Shown: piece by piece, positions 8,659-17,683 of the stretch
Layout of the letters: every line of letters begins with the position of its first letter
Position numbering within the stretch: the first letter of the stretch is position 1
Origin: Blastocatellia bacterium
GTDB taxonomy: Bacteria > Acidobacteriota > Blastocatellia > Pyrinomonadales > Pyrinomonadaceae
DNA length: 64,000 nt
Reading direction: 5' to 3'
Assembly: GCA_003168335.1 (NCBI GenBank)
Contig: PMSM01000014.1
Span: 124,001 to 188,000 of the forward strand
Translations under genes and position numbers: made by a program
Notes under the pieces: generated by a model
What the model saw: only the letters and a program-made list of their open reading frames with translations
Told to the model about the DNA's origin: nothing
Databases searched by the model: none

Positions 8659-9678
8659 CTATCGATCGCGCTCGACGATATAGGCGGGAATAGAAGACAG
8701 GACCTGGGCATACGGCGAATCAGCCAGCCCGTCGAGCGCAGTAAGCGCGGCCGTGGCATATTCAATCGCGCGCTCAAGGGCGAGTTGCAGGGCGCCCGTT
8801 CGTTCCAGGGCGGTCAGTAGCTGCGCGCGCGAAACGCTTTCATAGCGTGCGTCGCTAATCACTGTCTGGATAGCAGAGCGCATCTCAGGTTCGCGTTGCA
8901 GCAGGAAGATGAGCGGCAGAGACACCTTGCCTTCCAGGAGGTCCGCGCCGGCAGGTTTGCCCAGAACATCTTCGGTGCTCGTGAAATCAAGCAAGTCATC
9001 GACTAACTGAAAAGCGACGCCGAGATTCATCCCATAGTCGCGCAGCATATTCTGCATGTCTGGCTTCGCGCCGCCCAGTAACGCGCCAATCTCACAACAG
9101 GCGCTGAACAGATAAGCTGTCTTCCGCGCGATTACATCAAAGTATTGTTCTTCGGAAATATCCGTGCGTCCCAGGAGAGTCAGCTGAAGCAACTCGCCTT
9201 CGGTCATTTTGCGCGTGACCGCAGTGAGAATGTCGAGGATGGCCAGCGATCGTTCGGCGAGGCTCGTCTCAAAAGCCGACATGTAAAGCCAATCGCCCAT
9301 CAGCACCGCGGTCTGATTTCCAAACTCGCTATTGATCGAAGGACGATTGCGTCGGGTTTCGGCCCGGTCGATTACGTCGTCGTGGACCAAAGTGGCCGTG
9401 TGCAGAAACTCCATCACTGTGGCCATGCGAATCGAACCATAGTTCGAGCCATCTCCGCCCACGGCATAGTTCGAGAGGATAGTCAGCGCCGGGCGCACGC
9501 GCTTTCCGCCCGAGCCACGGAGATAGTCGCCGAGGTAAGCGATAACCTGAATGTTCGAGCGGGCTTGTCGCTCGAATTCTTCCTCGACCAGCTCGAGCTC
9601 CGGCGAGATTAAGTCGAAGATGCGCTTGGCGGAGAGTCGAACGTCTTCGAGGACCGCGCTTTGTTCTGCTGCTTGCAT
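8659..9678 (-). CDS. ispB: Polyprenyl (octaprenyl/heptaprenyl-type) diphosphate synthase
   Basis: Trans-type long-chain prenyltransferase that adds isopentenyl diphosphate to an allylic primer to make the side chain of menaquinone or ubiquinone. 339 residues, the family's usual size. The first Asp-rich motif 'HDDVIDRAETRRNRPS' and the second 'QLVDDLLDF' are both intact, as is the 'GGKRVRP' substrate motif near residue 60. The ATG at 9678 is preferred over in-frame upstream starts because it leaves a 4-bp gap after the yajQ stop and begins at the conserved N-terminus. Probably cotranscribed with yajQ. Chain length cannot be read reliably from sequence, so the symbol is tentative. Confidence 0.88.
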   Translation of the reverse strand: MQAAEQSAVLEDVRLSAKRIFDLISPELELVEEEFERQARSNIQVIAYLGDYLRGSGGKRVRPALTILSNYAVGGDGSNYGSIRMATVMEFLHTATLVHDDVIDRAETRRNRPSINSEFGNQTAVLMGDWLYMSAFETSLAERSLAILDILTAVTRKMTEGELLQLTLLGRTDISEEQYFDVIARKTAYLFSACCEIGALLGGAKPDMQNMLRDYGMNLGVAFQLVDDLLDFTSTEDVLGKPAGADLLEGKVSLPLIFLLQREPEMRSAIQTVISDARYESVSRAQLLTALERTGALQLALERAIEYATAALTALDGLADSPYAQVLSSIPAYIVERDR

Positions 9679-9682
9679 TGTG

Positions 9683-10180
9683 CTAGTTGCTGCGGTAATT
9701 CGTGAATTGCATGTTAATGCCAAAGTCCTTCGTCTTCAGCGAAGCGATCACCTGCTGCAAAGTATCGCGATCTTTACTCGAGACCCGCACCATGTCGCCC
9801 TGGATCGAGGCCTGAACTTTCGCTTTCGAATCCTTGATGAACTTCACAACTTCCTTAGCCTTGTCCTGCGGGATGCCTTGCTGAATCGCCGCGCGTTGGC
9901 GGACGGTGCCTCCGGCCGCGGGCTCAGCGTCTCCATAACTCAATGCTTTGAGCGGCACCCCGCGACGGACGAGTTTCTGTTGCAGAATGTCATTCATGTT
10001 TCGCAGTTTGGTCTCGTCTTCGGCCGCCAGCGCCAGGTCCTTCTCTTCCAGCACCACGCTGGCCTTGCTGTCTTTGAAGTCAAAGCGCTGCCGCACTTCT
10101 TTCATGGTCTGGTTAATCGCGTTCATTACTTCGGCGGGATCGACTTCCGACACGATATCAAATGAATTCTGCTGGGCCAT
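9683..10180 (-). CDS. yajQ: YajQ family nucleotide-binding protein
   Basis: A 165-residue member of the YajQ/DUF520 family, with two ferredoxin-like folds. Some members bind cyclic di-GMP and act as transcriptional co-effectors. The family start 'NSFDIVSEVD', the central 'VRQRFDFKDSKASV' and the conserved end 'FTNYRSN' are all present. It lies directly upstream of the polyprenyl synthase (4-bp gap). Since this window also encodes a diguanylate cyclase and an HD-GYP protein, a c-di-GMP link is plausible, but binding is known only for some homologues. Confidence 0.92.
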   Translation of the reverse strand: MAQQNSFDIVSEVDPAEVMNAINQTMKEVRQRFDFKDSKASVVLEEKDLALAAEDETKLRNMNDILQQKLVRRGVPLKALSYGDAEPAAGGTVRQRAAIQQGIPQDKAKEVVKFIKDSKAKVQASIQGDMVRVSSKDRDTLQQVIASLKTKDFGINMQFTNYRSN

Positions 10181-10248
10181 ACGGTGTTCTCGCTCGACGA
10201 CGTGAGGATAACATCAAAATCAAATCATGTGAAAGTGTTCTCTAGATA

Positions 10249-10403
10249 TGGAGTGCGCCGGCAGAGCGAAGCGGCGACGGCGCTTTACGTCCGACAAACT
10301 TCAGTTTGTCGTTGCGCTGGACATCTAACTTAGGTTGAAACGACAAACTGAAGTCTGTCGTAAATCCAAAGCGGTGTCGCGCTACGCTTGCCACCGCACT
10401 CCA
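10249..10403. repeat. Nested repeat: family A pair inside a degenerate family D pair
   Basis: The outer arms (10249-10286 and 10366-10403) share the TGGAGTGC border and a degenerate GC-rich body ending in GCTTT. The inner pair (10287-10311 and 10341-10361) is family A, core GACAAACTTCAGTTTGTC. The outer right arm encodes the last residues (FGVRWQA) and stop of tatD. Confidence 0.8.
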
Positions 10404-11170
10404 AACAGCCTCGCAAAGTTCTCGCTGGTCACTCGCCCAATTTCTTCAACATCTTTACCGTGAAGGGCGGCCAGACACTGCGCCGTCTCGACAACTCGCG
10501 CCGGCTCGTTGCGCCTGCCCCGAAACGGAACAGGCGTGAGATACGGACAATCCGTTTCGATCAGTAGCCGCTCAAGTGGTAAATGACGTGCGACCTCGCG
10601 TAAGTCTTCTGCCTTCTTAAAAGTGAGATTGCCGGCGAATGAAATGAAGAACCCCAGGTCGATTGCGTTCTGGGCCATCGCCAGGCTGCCACCAAAGCAA
10701 TGCAAGACGCCGCGTTGATGGTCGGCGAGCTCTTCACGCAGGATCGTGGTCGTCTCGTCGTCCGCTTCGCGTGAATGGATCACGACGGGCAGGTTCACTT
10801 CGCCGGCGAGGCGCAGTTGCCGGCGGAAGACTTCGCGTTGTACGTCGCGCGGTGAGTGGTCGTAATGATAGTCAAGCCCGATCTCTCCCCAGGCAATCAC
10901 TCGCTGGCTTTGCCGCACGAGATCCAGCAAGAGCCGTTCTGCCTCATCATCGAAGAGCTTCGCATCATGCGGATGCACGCCCACTGCTGCATAAACCCCT
11001 TCCTGCTTTTCCGCCAGGTCCACGGCCCTGTTTATCGCTCCACTGTGCGGATCGCCCGTCCCGACGTTGAGCATCGTGGTCACGCCAGCGTCACGTGCGC
11101 GCGCGATCACTTCTTCGCGATCTGCGTCGTACTCAGGACCGTCGATATGGCAATGTGAATCGATGAACAC
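10382..11170 (-). CDS. tatD: TatD family metal-dependent hydrolase
   Basis: A 262-residue TIM-barrel metallohydrolase of the TatD group; members are 3'-5' exonucleases or D-aminoacyl-tRNA hydrolases acting in the cytosol. The metal ligands are visible: 'DSHCHID' at residues 4-10, 'GEIGLDYH' near 95, 'VIHSREAD' near 133, 'LHCFGG' near 157, and 'LIETDCPYLTP' near 207. It lies 12 bp downstream of a secreted unknown protein and follows metG, the common metG-tatD neighbourhood. The C-terminus (FGVRWQA) lies in the arm of a repeat element, so the natural last residues have probably been replaced. Confidence 0.93.
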   Translation of the reverse strand: MFIDSHCHIDGPEYDADREEVIARARDAGVTTMLNVGTGDPHSGAINRAVDLAEKQEGVYAAVGVHPHDAKLFDDEAERLLLDLVRQSQRVIAWGEIGLDYHYDHSPRDVQREVFRRQLRLAGEVNLPVVIHSREADDETTTILREELADHQRGVLHCFGGSLAMAQNAIDLGFFISFAGNLTFKKAEDLREVARHLPLERLLIETDCPYLTPVPFRGRRNEPARVVETAQCLAALHGKDVEEIGRVTSENFARLFGVRWQA

Positions 11171-11182
11171 TGTTGCTGGAGG

Positions 11183-11794
11183 TTAAGGCTCGACAATGTG
11201 AAACGACTCAAGGAAGCTGGTCGCAATCTTTCCGTAGGCGTTTTCGGATTCCATTGCGACATGATTGCTGAACGTGATTACGAGAATCGTGTAATGACGA
11301 CGACCGTTTATTACGTCCAGTTCACGAAGTCGTTTGGTTTGAAGATACTCCATTTCGAGATACAACGCGGGGTGACCATCCCGAGTTGTTTCGTTCTCAG
11401 ACAGCACCTTCATCTTGCCTTCGAGACCCATCAGACGATTCTCTCTAACACTGGTCAGTATCCTCTTTACTTCGGCAGGGCTGGCCGGAGCATTGGGAAG
11501 GTCTCGGTAATCCACACTGTAGAAGATGAATCTTTCGCTTCCGTAAGAAAACGAATGCAGCACCAGCGTGTTCCCGCCTGAGTCATAGGACTTCGATGTT
11601 TCCTTCGGATCGCCTGGGTAACGCACCTTGAAGGCGCCTTCCGCGGAAGTGAAATCCTTCCACAGTGCGGGAAAGTAGTCCTTCGCTGGGGGTGGAGGCG
11701 GAGGCGGTCCTTGCCCATCGCACACGACCACAAGTTCAATCAATAACAGACTGATCAAGACAAAACAGTTGAGTGACCCAATGGTCTTCTTCAT
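11183..11794 (-). CDS. Secreted unknown protein between metG and tatD
   Basis: A 203-residue protein with an N-terminal signal peptide or anchor (residues 1-27; hydrophobic 'CFVLISLLLIELVVVC') followed by a proline run (GPPPPPPPAKDY). The mature part has 'SAEGAFKVRYPGDPKE' and 'FHIVEP' at the end and resembles secreted DUF-type stress or lipid-binding proteins; I cannot name the family. It starts 3 bp after the metG stop and ends 12 bp before tatD, so it is almost certainly in the same transcript. A cysteine near residue 25 could in principle be lipidated, but the site is not a clean lipobox. Confidence 0.7.
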   Translation of the reverse strand: MKKTIGSLNCFVLISLLLIELVVVCDGQGPPPPPPPAKDYFPALWKDFTSAEGAFKVRYPGDPKETSKSYDSGGNTLVLHSFSYGSERFIFYSVDYRDLPNAPASPAEVKRILTSVRENRLMGLEGKMKVLSENETTRDGHPALYLEMEYLQTKRLRELDVINGRRHYTILVITFSNHVAMESENAYGKIATSFLESFHIVEP

Positions 11795-11797
11795 GAG

Positions 11798-13939
11798 CTA
11801 CTTCAACCGCGCGCCATTCGGCACGTCCTCGGCGAACGTAGCAATCACCGGCTTGCCTTCTTCGCCAACGGAAGCAGCCAGTAACATCCCCTGCGATTCG
11901 TGGCCCCGCAGTTTGCGCGGCTTGAGATTCGCGACGACCACGATCTTACGGCCGACCAGTTGTTCCGGTGCGTAGTACTGCGCGATGCCGGCGAGAATCT
12001 GGCGCGGCTTCTCTTCCCCGATGTCCACAGTCAGCAATAGAAGCTTGTCAGCTTTCGGAATCCGCTCGGCGCTGCGGACCTCGCCGACACGCAGATCGAT
12101 CCTGGCAAAGTCGGTGATCTCGATCAGACCGTCGCCGGTCTCGTTCTTCACTGGAAGCGCATCAGCGTCCGTTGCGAGCGGAGCCCTCCCTGACGGTCGG
12201 GCTTCTGACACGGTTGCGTCCGCGCCTGGTACTGCATCGGCTGCGTGTTCACCTGAGCCCTCTCTTACGGTTGGGCTACTGCCTTTGATCTCATCCATAG
12301 TTTTTGTCTTATCCATTCTGGGAAACAGCCCCTTGACGTCGCCGATTTGAGTCCCGTCAGGCAAGCCGCCCCATGTCAATGTCGCCGGATCAATCTTCGA
12401 CAAATCTTCAGTCAATCCAAGTTGGCTATGAATCTCGCGCGTAGCATTCGGCATGACGGGATACAGCATCACACTCAGCCATCGCAGGGTCTCGGCCGCG
12501 CGATACAAGACTGCGTTCAGAGTCTGCCGCAGGGCCGGATCCTTAGCCAGGTCCCAGGGCTTTGCATCAGAGATCATCTTGTCCACGCGAGCGACGATGC
12601 CCCAGGCTTCTTCCAGGGCGCGGCTGAATCCAAAGTTGCTGAAGTAGCGAATAAACTCGTCGCGCGCATGCGCTACAAACCCGGAGATTGACGCCTCGTC
12701 AGTATCGACCCCGGCGCGCTTGGCGAGCAGGCGACCTTCTTCCGAGATGTTGCCTGAGGGGACCCGGCCCTCGCAATACCTTTGAATCATCGTCAGCGTA
12801 CGGCTGGAAAGATTACCCAGGCCGCTGGCGAGATCGCTGTTGGTGCGATCGATCAGGTGCTCGTAACCAAAGCGGCCGTCCTGTCCGAACACCATTTCGC
12901 GCAGGCAGAAATACCGAATCGCATCAACTGAAAAGTGCCGGCTGAGTACATCCAGCTCAATCGTGTTGCCGAGGGTCTTGGACATCTTGCGGCCCGTGCG
13001 ATCCAACCACATCCCGTGCGCGACGATGGCGCGCGGCTGCTCAACTCCGGCAGCCATCAAGAACGCCGGCCAATAGACTGCATGAAAGCGCAGAATATCT
13101 TTTCCTACGATATGCAACGCCGGCCAAAACTTTTCAAAGCCAATTGCCCGTTCCTGTCGCTCGTTTCCGAATCCAATCGCCGTGATGTAGTTGGTCAGGG
13201 CGTCGAACCAGACGTACATCGTGTGGTTGGGATCATCGGGAACCGGAACGCCCCAGCTCACCGAAGACTTCAAACGACTGACTGAAAGATCCTGCAGTCC
13301 GCCGCGGACAAAACTTCTCACTTCGTTGCGCCGGGCATCGGGCTGCACAAAATCGGGTCGCACTTCATACAAGCCGAGCAGCGCTTCATCGTAATCCGAG
13401 AGCCGAAAGAAATAGCTCTCTTCAGAGATCCGATCGAGTTTGGTTTCATGGACCAGACAAGTGGGCGGTTCATCAGGACTGGCAGGCTTTACATACTCGT
13501 CCTCGGTTTTGTAAGCCGCACAGGCGGCACAAAACCAACCTTCGTAGTGCCCTTTGTAAAGAGCGTCACGGCCTTTCGGCGTCTTTGCCCTGGCCACTCG
13601 ACGCCACAATTCGCTGACGCCCTCGTAATGGAAGGTCTCGGTCGTGCGCATGAAAATGTCGTAGCCGCCGTGCGCGGTATCAAGCCCGAAGGCTGCGGTC
13701 ATTTGCTTGAAATAACTGACGACGTAATCCGATTGTTCCTGCGGCGTGCGGTGGTTGCGTTTAGCAGCGCGTTCGATGTTTATGCCGTGCTCGTCTGTGC
13801 CGGTGAGAAAGAAAGTCTCGATTCCCTGTTGTCTTTTTTGGCGCGCGATCGCATCAGCCACAATCATCGTGTACAGATGACCCAGATGAGGGAGGCTGTT
13901 GGCGTAATAGATCGGCGTGGTGACGTAGAAAGTTTTCAT
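11798..13939 (-). CDS. metG: Methionyl-tRNA synthetase with C-terminal tRNA-binding domain
   Basis: Charges tRNA-Met for initiation and elongation. 713 residues from the ATG at 13939, where the typical 'KTFYVTTPIYYANSLPHLGH' begins; the open frame upstream lacks similarity. The HIGH-type motif is 'PHLGH' (17-21) and the KMSKS loop is 'RKMSKTLGN' near 320. One metal knuckle is visible as 'CAAC' followed by a Cys/His pair. The C-terminal about 110 residues form an EMAP-like OB domain ('DFARIDLRVGEVRSAERIPK'). The linker between catalytic and OB domains (about 545-600) is low-complexity and contains two direct copies of a repeat element, so it has probably grown by insertion. Confidence 0.96.
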   Translation of the reverse strand: MKTFYVTTPIYYANSLPHLGHLYTMIVADAIARQKRQQGIETFFLTGTDEHGINIERAAKRNHRTPQEQSDYVVSYFKQMTAAFGLDTAHGGYDIFMRTTETFHYEGVSELWRRVARAKTPKGRDALYKGHYEGWFCAACAAYKTEDEYVKPASPDEPPTCLVHETKLDRISEESYFFRLSDYDEALLGLYEVRPDFVQPDARRNEVRSFVRGGLQDLSVSRLKSSVSWGVPVPDDPNHTMYVWFDALTNYITAIGFGNERQERAIGFEKFWPALHIVGKDILRFHAVYWPAFLMAAGVEQPRAIVAHGMWLDRTGRKMSKTLGNTIELDVLSRHFSVDAIRYFCLREMVFGQDGRFGYEHLIDRTNSDLASGLGNLSSRTLTMIQRYCEGRVPSGNISEEGRLLAKRAGVDTDEASISGFVAHARDEFIRYFSNFGFSRALEEAWGIVARVDKMISDAKPWDLAKDPALRQTLNAVLYRAAETLRWLSVMLYPVMPNATREIHSQLGLTEDLSKIDPATLTWGGLPDGTQIGDVKGLFPRMDKTKTMDEIKGSSPTVREGSGEHAADAVPGADATVSEARPSGRAPLATDADALPVKNETGDGLIEITDFARIDLRVGEVRSAERIPKADKLLLLTVDIGEEKPRQILAGIAQYYAPEQLVGRKIVVVANLKPRKLRGHESQGMLLAASVGEEGKPVIATFAEDVPNGARLK
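12181..12283. repeat. Two direct copies of a family F repeat inside metG
   Basis: Copies at 12181-12210 and 12255-12283 share the pattern GAGCCCTC..T.ACGGT.GGGCT. The stretch GACGGTCGGGCTTCTGAC recurs in diverged form in the intergenic pair at 21871-21944. Both are read in frame and encode the linker of MetG. Confidence 0.72.
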
Positions 13940-14056
13940 CGATGCAGATTCATTAATAGATATGTTCGTTTTGCCGAGCGTCGTCCAGTCTCTGCGCAAT
14001 GAGCCCGTAAGCTCTTGCTTCTACACTTGTCTGACTCTTAGAGGAACACTCTACCA

Positions 14057-14271
14057 GCCTGCGAAAGCAGGCGGCATATCAGTAGCCCCGGGCGTAAGCC
14101 AGGGGCAAGGAGCAGCGAAAAGACTCCGAGCCCCGTTAAGGGGCGAAAGACATTTCATTTGGCATACGATCCTCAGGTTTTGTCGCCCGCTTCGCGGGCT
14201 TGGGGTCCCGCGGCGGCCGACCCCCGGGCTTACGCCCCGGGGCTACTGATATGCCGCCCGCTATCGCGGGC
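14057..14271. repeat. Long paired inverted repeat, 215 bp
   Basis: The arms near 14071-14100 and 14227-14257 share GCATATCAGTAGCCCCGGG and its complement; the interior has further GC-rich hairpins (14120-14150 and 14185-14220). It fills most of the 427-bp gap between the metG start and the M28 peptidase stop. Nothing else coding is seen in that gap; the metG promoter is expected between about 13945 and 14050. Confidence 0.85.
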
Positions 14272-14366
14272 TCGTGAGCCATTCCGCTTTGCTTGCGCCG
14301 CTGGCCGAACCTCTCGACAGAAACATTCACGGCCGAGTACGCGAAGAACGCGCACAGCATTGCGCA

Positions 14367-16040
14367 TCACCGCTGGCTATTCTTCGCAAACTCATCATCC
14401 GGATTGAATTTCGGCATGGCGTTCATGTCCGCCACGCGGCGGCCGATCGCCAGGGCAAAATCCGCTTCCTGAATCATCCCGCGGAAATCCCAATCATCAT
14501 GGAACTCGTCCGAAGGCTGGTGATAGTGAGCATCGTTGTATTCCTTGAATCTCTGTGCGCCCCAACCTTTCGGGCGGCCCACGTAATCGTCGCCTTCCTT
14601 CAAACTAATCGACGGCACGCCGACCTTCGCAAAAGGAAAATGATCCGAGCGATAGAAAGAACCTTGTTCGGGTCGCGGGTCGGGTGAGATTCGCAAACCG
14701 CGTTCACGCGCGATCGCCTCGACCACGGCCTTAAGTGACGAACGCTCGGCGCCCAGCGGCACAAAGTCGTGCGTCGGGCCCAGGATATTCATTGAATCAA
14801 GATTGATGTCGGCCGCCGTCTTGTTGATGGGCACCAGAGGGTGACGCGAATACCATTCAGAGCCAAGCAACCCTTGTTCTTCCCCGGTGGTAATCAAAAA
14901 CAGAATTGAGCGGCGCGGTCTTTCGGCGGCAGGTAAGCTCGCCATCACGCGCGCGATTTCCAGGACGGATGCGACGCCGGTGGCGTTGTCCAGCGCGCCG
15001 TTGTAGATCTTGTCGCCCGTCTTGTCCGGTGCGCCAATGCCGAAGTGATCCCAGTGTGCCGAGTAGACTACGTACTCGTCGCGCAACTTTGGATCGCGGC
15101 CCGGAAGAATCGCCGCCACGTTTGGCGCTTCGACGCGTTCAAGTTCGCTATTCAAATCGAGCGAGGCTGTCAGCTTCAGCTTCACCGGTTTGAAATCTCT
15201 CGACGCCGCCTGCTTTCGCAAATCGTCCAGGTTCTGTCCGGCCAGCCGCATCATCCGCCGCGCCGCGTCGTCCGTCATCCAGGATCGGATCTGCAGGAAA
15301 GGCGTCTTGTCTTCCGCAGTTCGCGCGATGTCGAATCGCCACGAACCGTTCGACGTGCGCACCACGCTCCACGGATAGCCCGCTGATTCGCTCGTATGCA
15401 GCAGCAGCGCGCCTACCGCGCCGCGCCGCGCCGCCTCTTCAAATTTATAGGTCCAGCGACCGTAGTAAGTGAGCCGGCGGCCGCCAAAGAGGTCCGGCTC
15501 TGCCGTCGTTGCCGGGGGATCGTTGACCAGCATCACCAGAATCTTGCCGCGATAATCCTCGGCCGGTCCTTTGTAATCATTCCACTTCTGTTCCGGCGCA
15601 TCGATGCCATAGCCGACAAAGACCAGATCGGTATTCACTGCCACATGCTCAGTCTGCGCGCCGGTGAAAGCCACGAAATCGTCGGCAAACTTGAAGGCTT
15701 CGGCTTTCTCCTGACCGTTAATGCGCAACTCAGTTTTCGGATCGGCTTTCACGCCGACGAGTGAGACAGGCTGCCAGAAACTTCCTTTGGCGCCCGCGCC
15801 TTTCAACCCAAGGGCTTCAAACTCCTCGGCCACGTACAGCGCGGCGGTTTCGCCGCCCTTCGCGCCGGTACCACGCCCTTCAAGCCGATCGTCGGAGAGA
15901 AATTTGATATGCGCGCGCAGAGCGTTTTCGCTGATTTGACTTGGCATATTGTTTGTGCGGCGCGAAACCCTCTGGGAAATTCCCGCAACCGCAACGGCAA
16001 AAAGCACCAGGGCGATCGATACAATTCTGTTCACCTTCAT
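14367..16040 (-). CDS. Secreted M28 family metallopeptidase with PA domain
   Basis: A 557-residue zinc aminopeptidase-like enzyme expected outside the cytoplasm. Residues 1-23 form a signal peptide or membrane anchor. A protease-associated insert (about 130-260) splits the catalytic domain. Metal-site motifs follow: 'YSAHWDHFG' (His-x-Asp, about 330), 'GALDNATGVASVLEIAR' (Asp), 'TTGEEQGLLGSEWY' (Glu pair) and 'YRSDHFPFAKVGVPS' (His). The ATG at 16040 gives the signal peptide. It lies 33 bp downstream of folE on the same strand, with no functional link apparent. The exact substrate is unknown; peptide scavenging would fit the Opp importer in this window (inference). Confidence 0.92.
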   Translation of the reverse strand: MKVNRIVSIALVLFAVAVAGISQRVSRRTNNMPSQISENALRAHIKFLSDDRLEGRGTGAKGGETAALYVAEEFEALGLKGAGAKGSFWQPVSLVGVKADPKTELRINGQEKAEAFKFADDFVAFTGAQTEHVAVNTDLVFVGYGIDAPEQKWNDYKGPAEDYRGKILVMLVNDPPATTAEPDLFGGRRLTYYGRWTYKFEEAARRGAVGALLLHTSESAGYPWSVVRTSNGSWRFDIARTAEDKTPFLQIRSWMTDDAARRMMRLAGQNLDDLRKQAASRDFKPVKLKLTASLDLNSELERVEAPNVAAILPGRDPKLRDEYVVYSAHWDHFGIGAPDKTGDKIYNGALDNATGVASVLEIARVMASLPAAERPRRSILFLITTGEEQGLLGSEWYSRHPLVPINKTAADINLDSMNILGPTHDFVPLGAERSSLKAVVEAIARERGLRISPDPRPEQGSFYRSDHFPFAKVGVPSISLKEGDDYVGRPKGWGAQRFKEYNDAHYHQPSDEFHDDWDFRGMIQEADFALAIGRRVADMNAMPKFNPDDEFAKNSQR

Positions 16041-16073
16041 ATGATCTTCACGTACTCCTGACTAAGTAACTGG

Positions 16074-16688
16074 CTAGGTGATCTTACCGGTAATCAAGGC
16101 CATTGCCTCTGCGCGAGTGCGTGGGTCTTTGCGAAAGCCGCCGAGCACCGCTGAGGTCACGGTCCTGGCGCCTGGCTTTTTGACTCCGCGCAGCGTCATG
16201 CAGGTGTGTTCAGCTTCGATTACCACCATCACCCCGAGAGGCTGTAGCCGATCAAAAAGCGTGTTCGCAATTTCCGAAGTCAGGCGTTCCTGCAATTGCA
16301 GCCGGCGCGCGAAAGTCTCGGCCAGGCGCGCTAGCTTCGAAACACCCAGGATTTTGCCGTCCTTCGGAATATAGGCGATATGACACTTGCCGACAAAAGG
16401 CGCCAGATGATGTTCGCACAACGACGCGATGCTAATGTCTTTGACGATCACCATCTCGTCATGCTTGTTGCCGGACAACGGTACCACATGCTCGTTCGGG
16501 TCCTCGCGCATTCCGGCGGTAAGTTCCGCGTACATCTCAGCCACGCGCCGGGGAGTTTCGCGCAAGCCTTCACGATCGGGATCTTCGCCGATGCCTTCAA
16601 GGATCAAACGCACACCGCGAGCAAGACGATCGAGATCGACCTGGGCAGGTTTCTTTTTCTTTTCCAGCTTGGACACTTTTGCGCTCAT
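16074..16688 (-). CDS. folE: GTP cyclohydrolase I
   Basis: Converts GTP to 7,8-dihydroneopterin triphosphate, the first step of folate (and often queuosine) synthesis. 204 residues from the ATG at 16688; longer in-frame starts lack similarity and the family start is variable. The zinc and catalytic motif 'LCEHHLAPF' is intact, with the third ligand in 'EHTCMTLRGV', and the GTP-binding 'LSKLAR'-type stretch appears as 'GVSKLARLAETFARRLQ'. The N-terminus is lysine-rich. It may be cotranscribed with the M28 peptidase downstream. FolD, another one-carbon enzyme, is encoded at 54490 but is not adjacent. Confidence 0.96.
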   Translation of the reverse strand: MSAKVSKLEKKKKPAQVDLDRLARGVRLILEGIGEDPDREGLRETPRRVAEMYAELTAGMREDPNEHVVPLSGNKHDEMVIVKDISIASLCEHHLAPFVGKCHIAYIPKDGKILGVSKLARLAETFARRLQLQERLTSEIANTLFDRLQPLGVMVVIEAEHTCMTLRGVKKPGARTVTSAVLGGFRKDPRTRAEAMALITGKIT

Positions 16689-16838
16689 CTCTAGTTGACA
16701 CCAAACCCGACTCACTATTTATGTAGCCAACTTTAACATCAATTACTTCGAATTGCGTCTCGCCTCGTGCGGTTTCGCGCGCCAGCGCCCGGCCCCCGAC
16801 TTCATAAATGCGGCCCTGTATCTCAGCCCTTTTGTGCC

Positions 16839-17585
16839 TTATCGCTCCAGGCGCGGCAGGATCTCGCCGGCTTTCCCCGTTAACAATTCATCACACAGAC
16901 GCGACAAGGGAGTCGCTTCCGGATTCACTTCCACTAAATAAGCTCCGGCCGCGCGCGCAATTTCGGGAATCGACGCGGCTGGATAGACGACCGCCGATGT
17001 GCCCACGACGAAACACAGCTCGCACGTTTGCGCTTTCATCGCCGCTGTCTCGAACGCACCCGCCGGCAACATCTCGCCAAACAAAACGACATCAGGTCTA
17101 AGGTTCCCGCCGCAATCGAAACATACCGGCACGCTATTATCAAACTTCAACTCGCGCACGTCGTGACGCGATCCGCAGTCAAAGCAACGCGCCCGCCAGA
17201 TGTTGCCATGCAGCTCGACCACGTTGCGCGACCCTGCGGCCTGATGCAAGCCATCGATGTTCTGGGTAACCAGCGTAAAGTCGCTGAACAATTTCTGCCA
17301 ACGGGCAATCGCCTCGTGGGCCGGATTGGGTTTCAGAGCAGCGAGTAAACCGCGCCGGTAGTTGAACCACTCCCAGACCGCCGGCAAATCGCGCTCGAGC
17401 ATTCCAGCCGATGAAATCACTTCGAACGGCAGCCCCTTCCAAACTGTGGTATTGCCGCCACCGCGAAATGTCGGCACCCCCGACTCGGCTGAGACGCCCG
17501 CGCCGGTCATTACCAGGACGTTGTTAGCGTGCGAAATCTTTTGTCTCAGTTTGTCTGAGATTAGGGACCGGATTTGTGGCTGCAT
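16839..17585 (-). CDS. cobB: NAD-dependent protein deacylase, sirtuin (Sir2/CobB) family
   Basis: Removes acyl groups from lysines using NAD+, giving nicotinamide and O-acyl-ADP-ribose. 248 residues from the ATG at 17585; an upstream TTG would add 16 residues without family similarity. Motifs: 'GAGVSAESGVPTFRG' (NAD binding, near 30), 'TQNIDGLH' and 'ELHGN' (catalytic His), and a four-cysteine zinc site 'CFDCG' ... 'CFDCGG'. The Tyr/Arg pair typical of desuccinylases is not evident to me, so acyl preference is open. It stands alone, divergent from argS, with a family C repeat between them. Confidence 0.93.
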   Translation of the reverse strand: MQPQIRSLISDKLRQKISHANNVLVMTGAGVSAESGVPTFRGGGNTTVWKGLPFEVISSAGMLERDLPAVWEWFNYRRGLLAALKPNPAHEAIARWQKLFSDFTLVTQNIDGLHQAAGSRNVVELHGNIWRARCFDCGSRHDVRELKFDNSVPVCFDCGGNLRPDVVLFGEMLPAGAFETAAMKAQTCELCFVVGTSAVVYPAASIPEIARAAGAYLVEVNPEATPLSRLCDELLTGKAGEILPRLER

Positions 17586-17683
17586 TAAGTGAACTCGGAT
17601 CGTACCAGAGCGATAGCCGAAAGTGTCAAGCAATCAAATTGTCCGGTACTGGTTCAGTTTGAGCCAAAGGTCGATCTTCTGCT

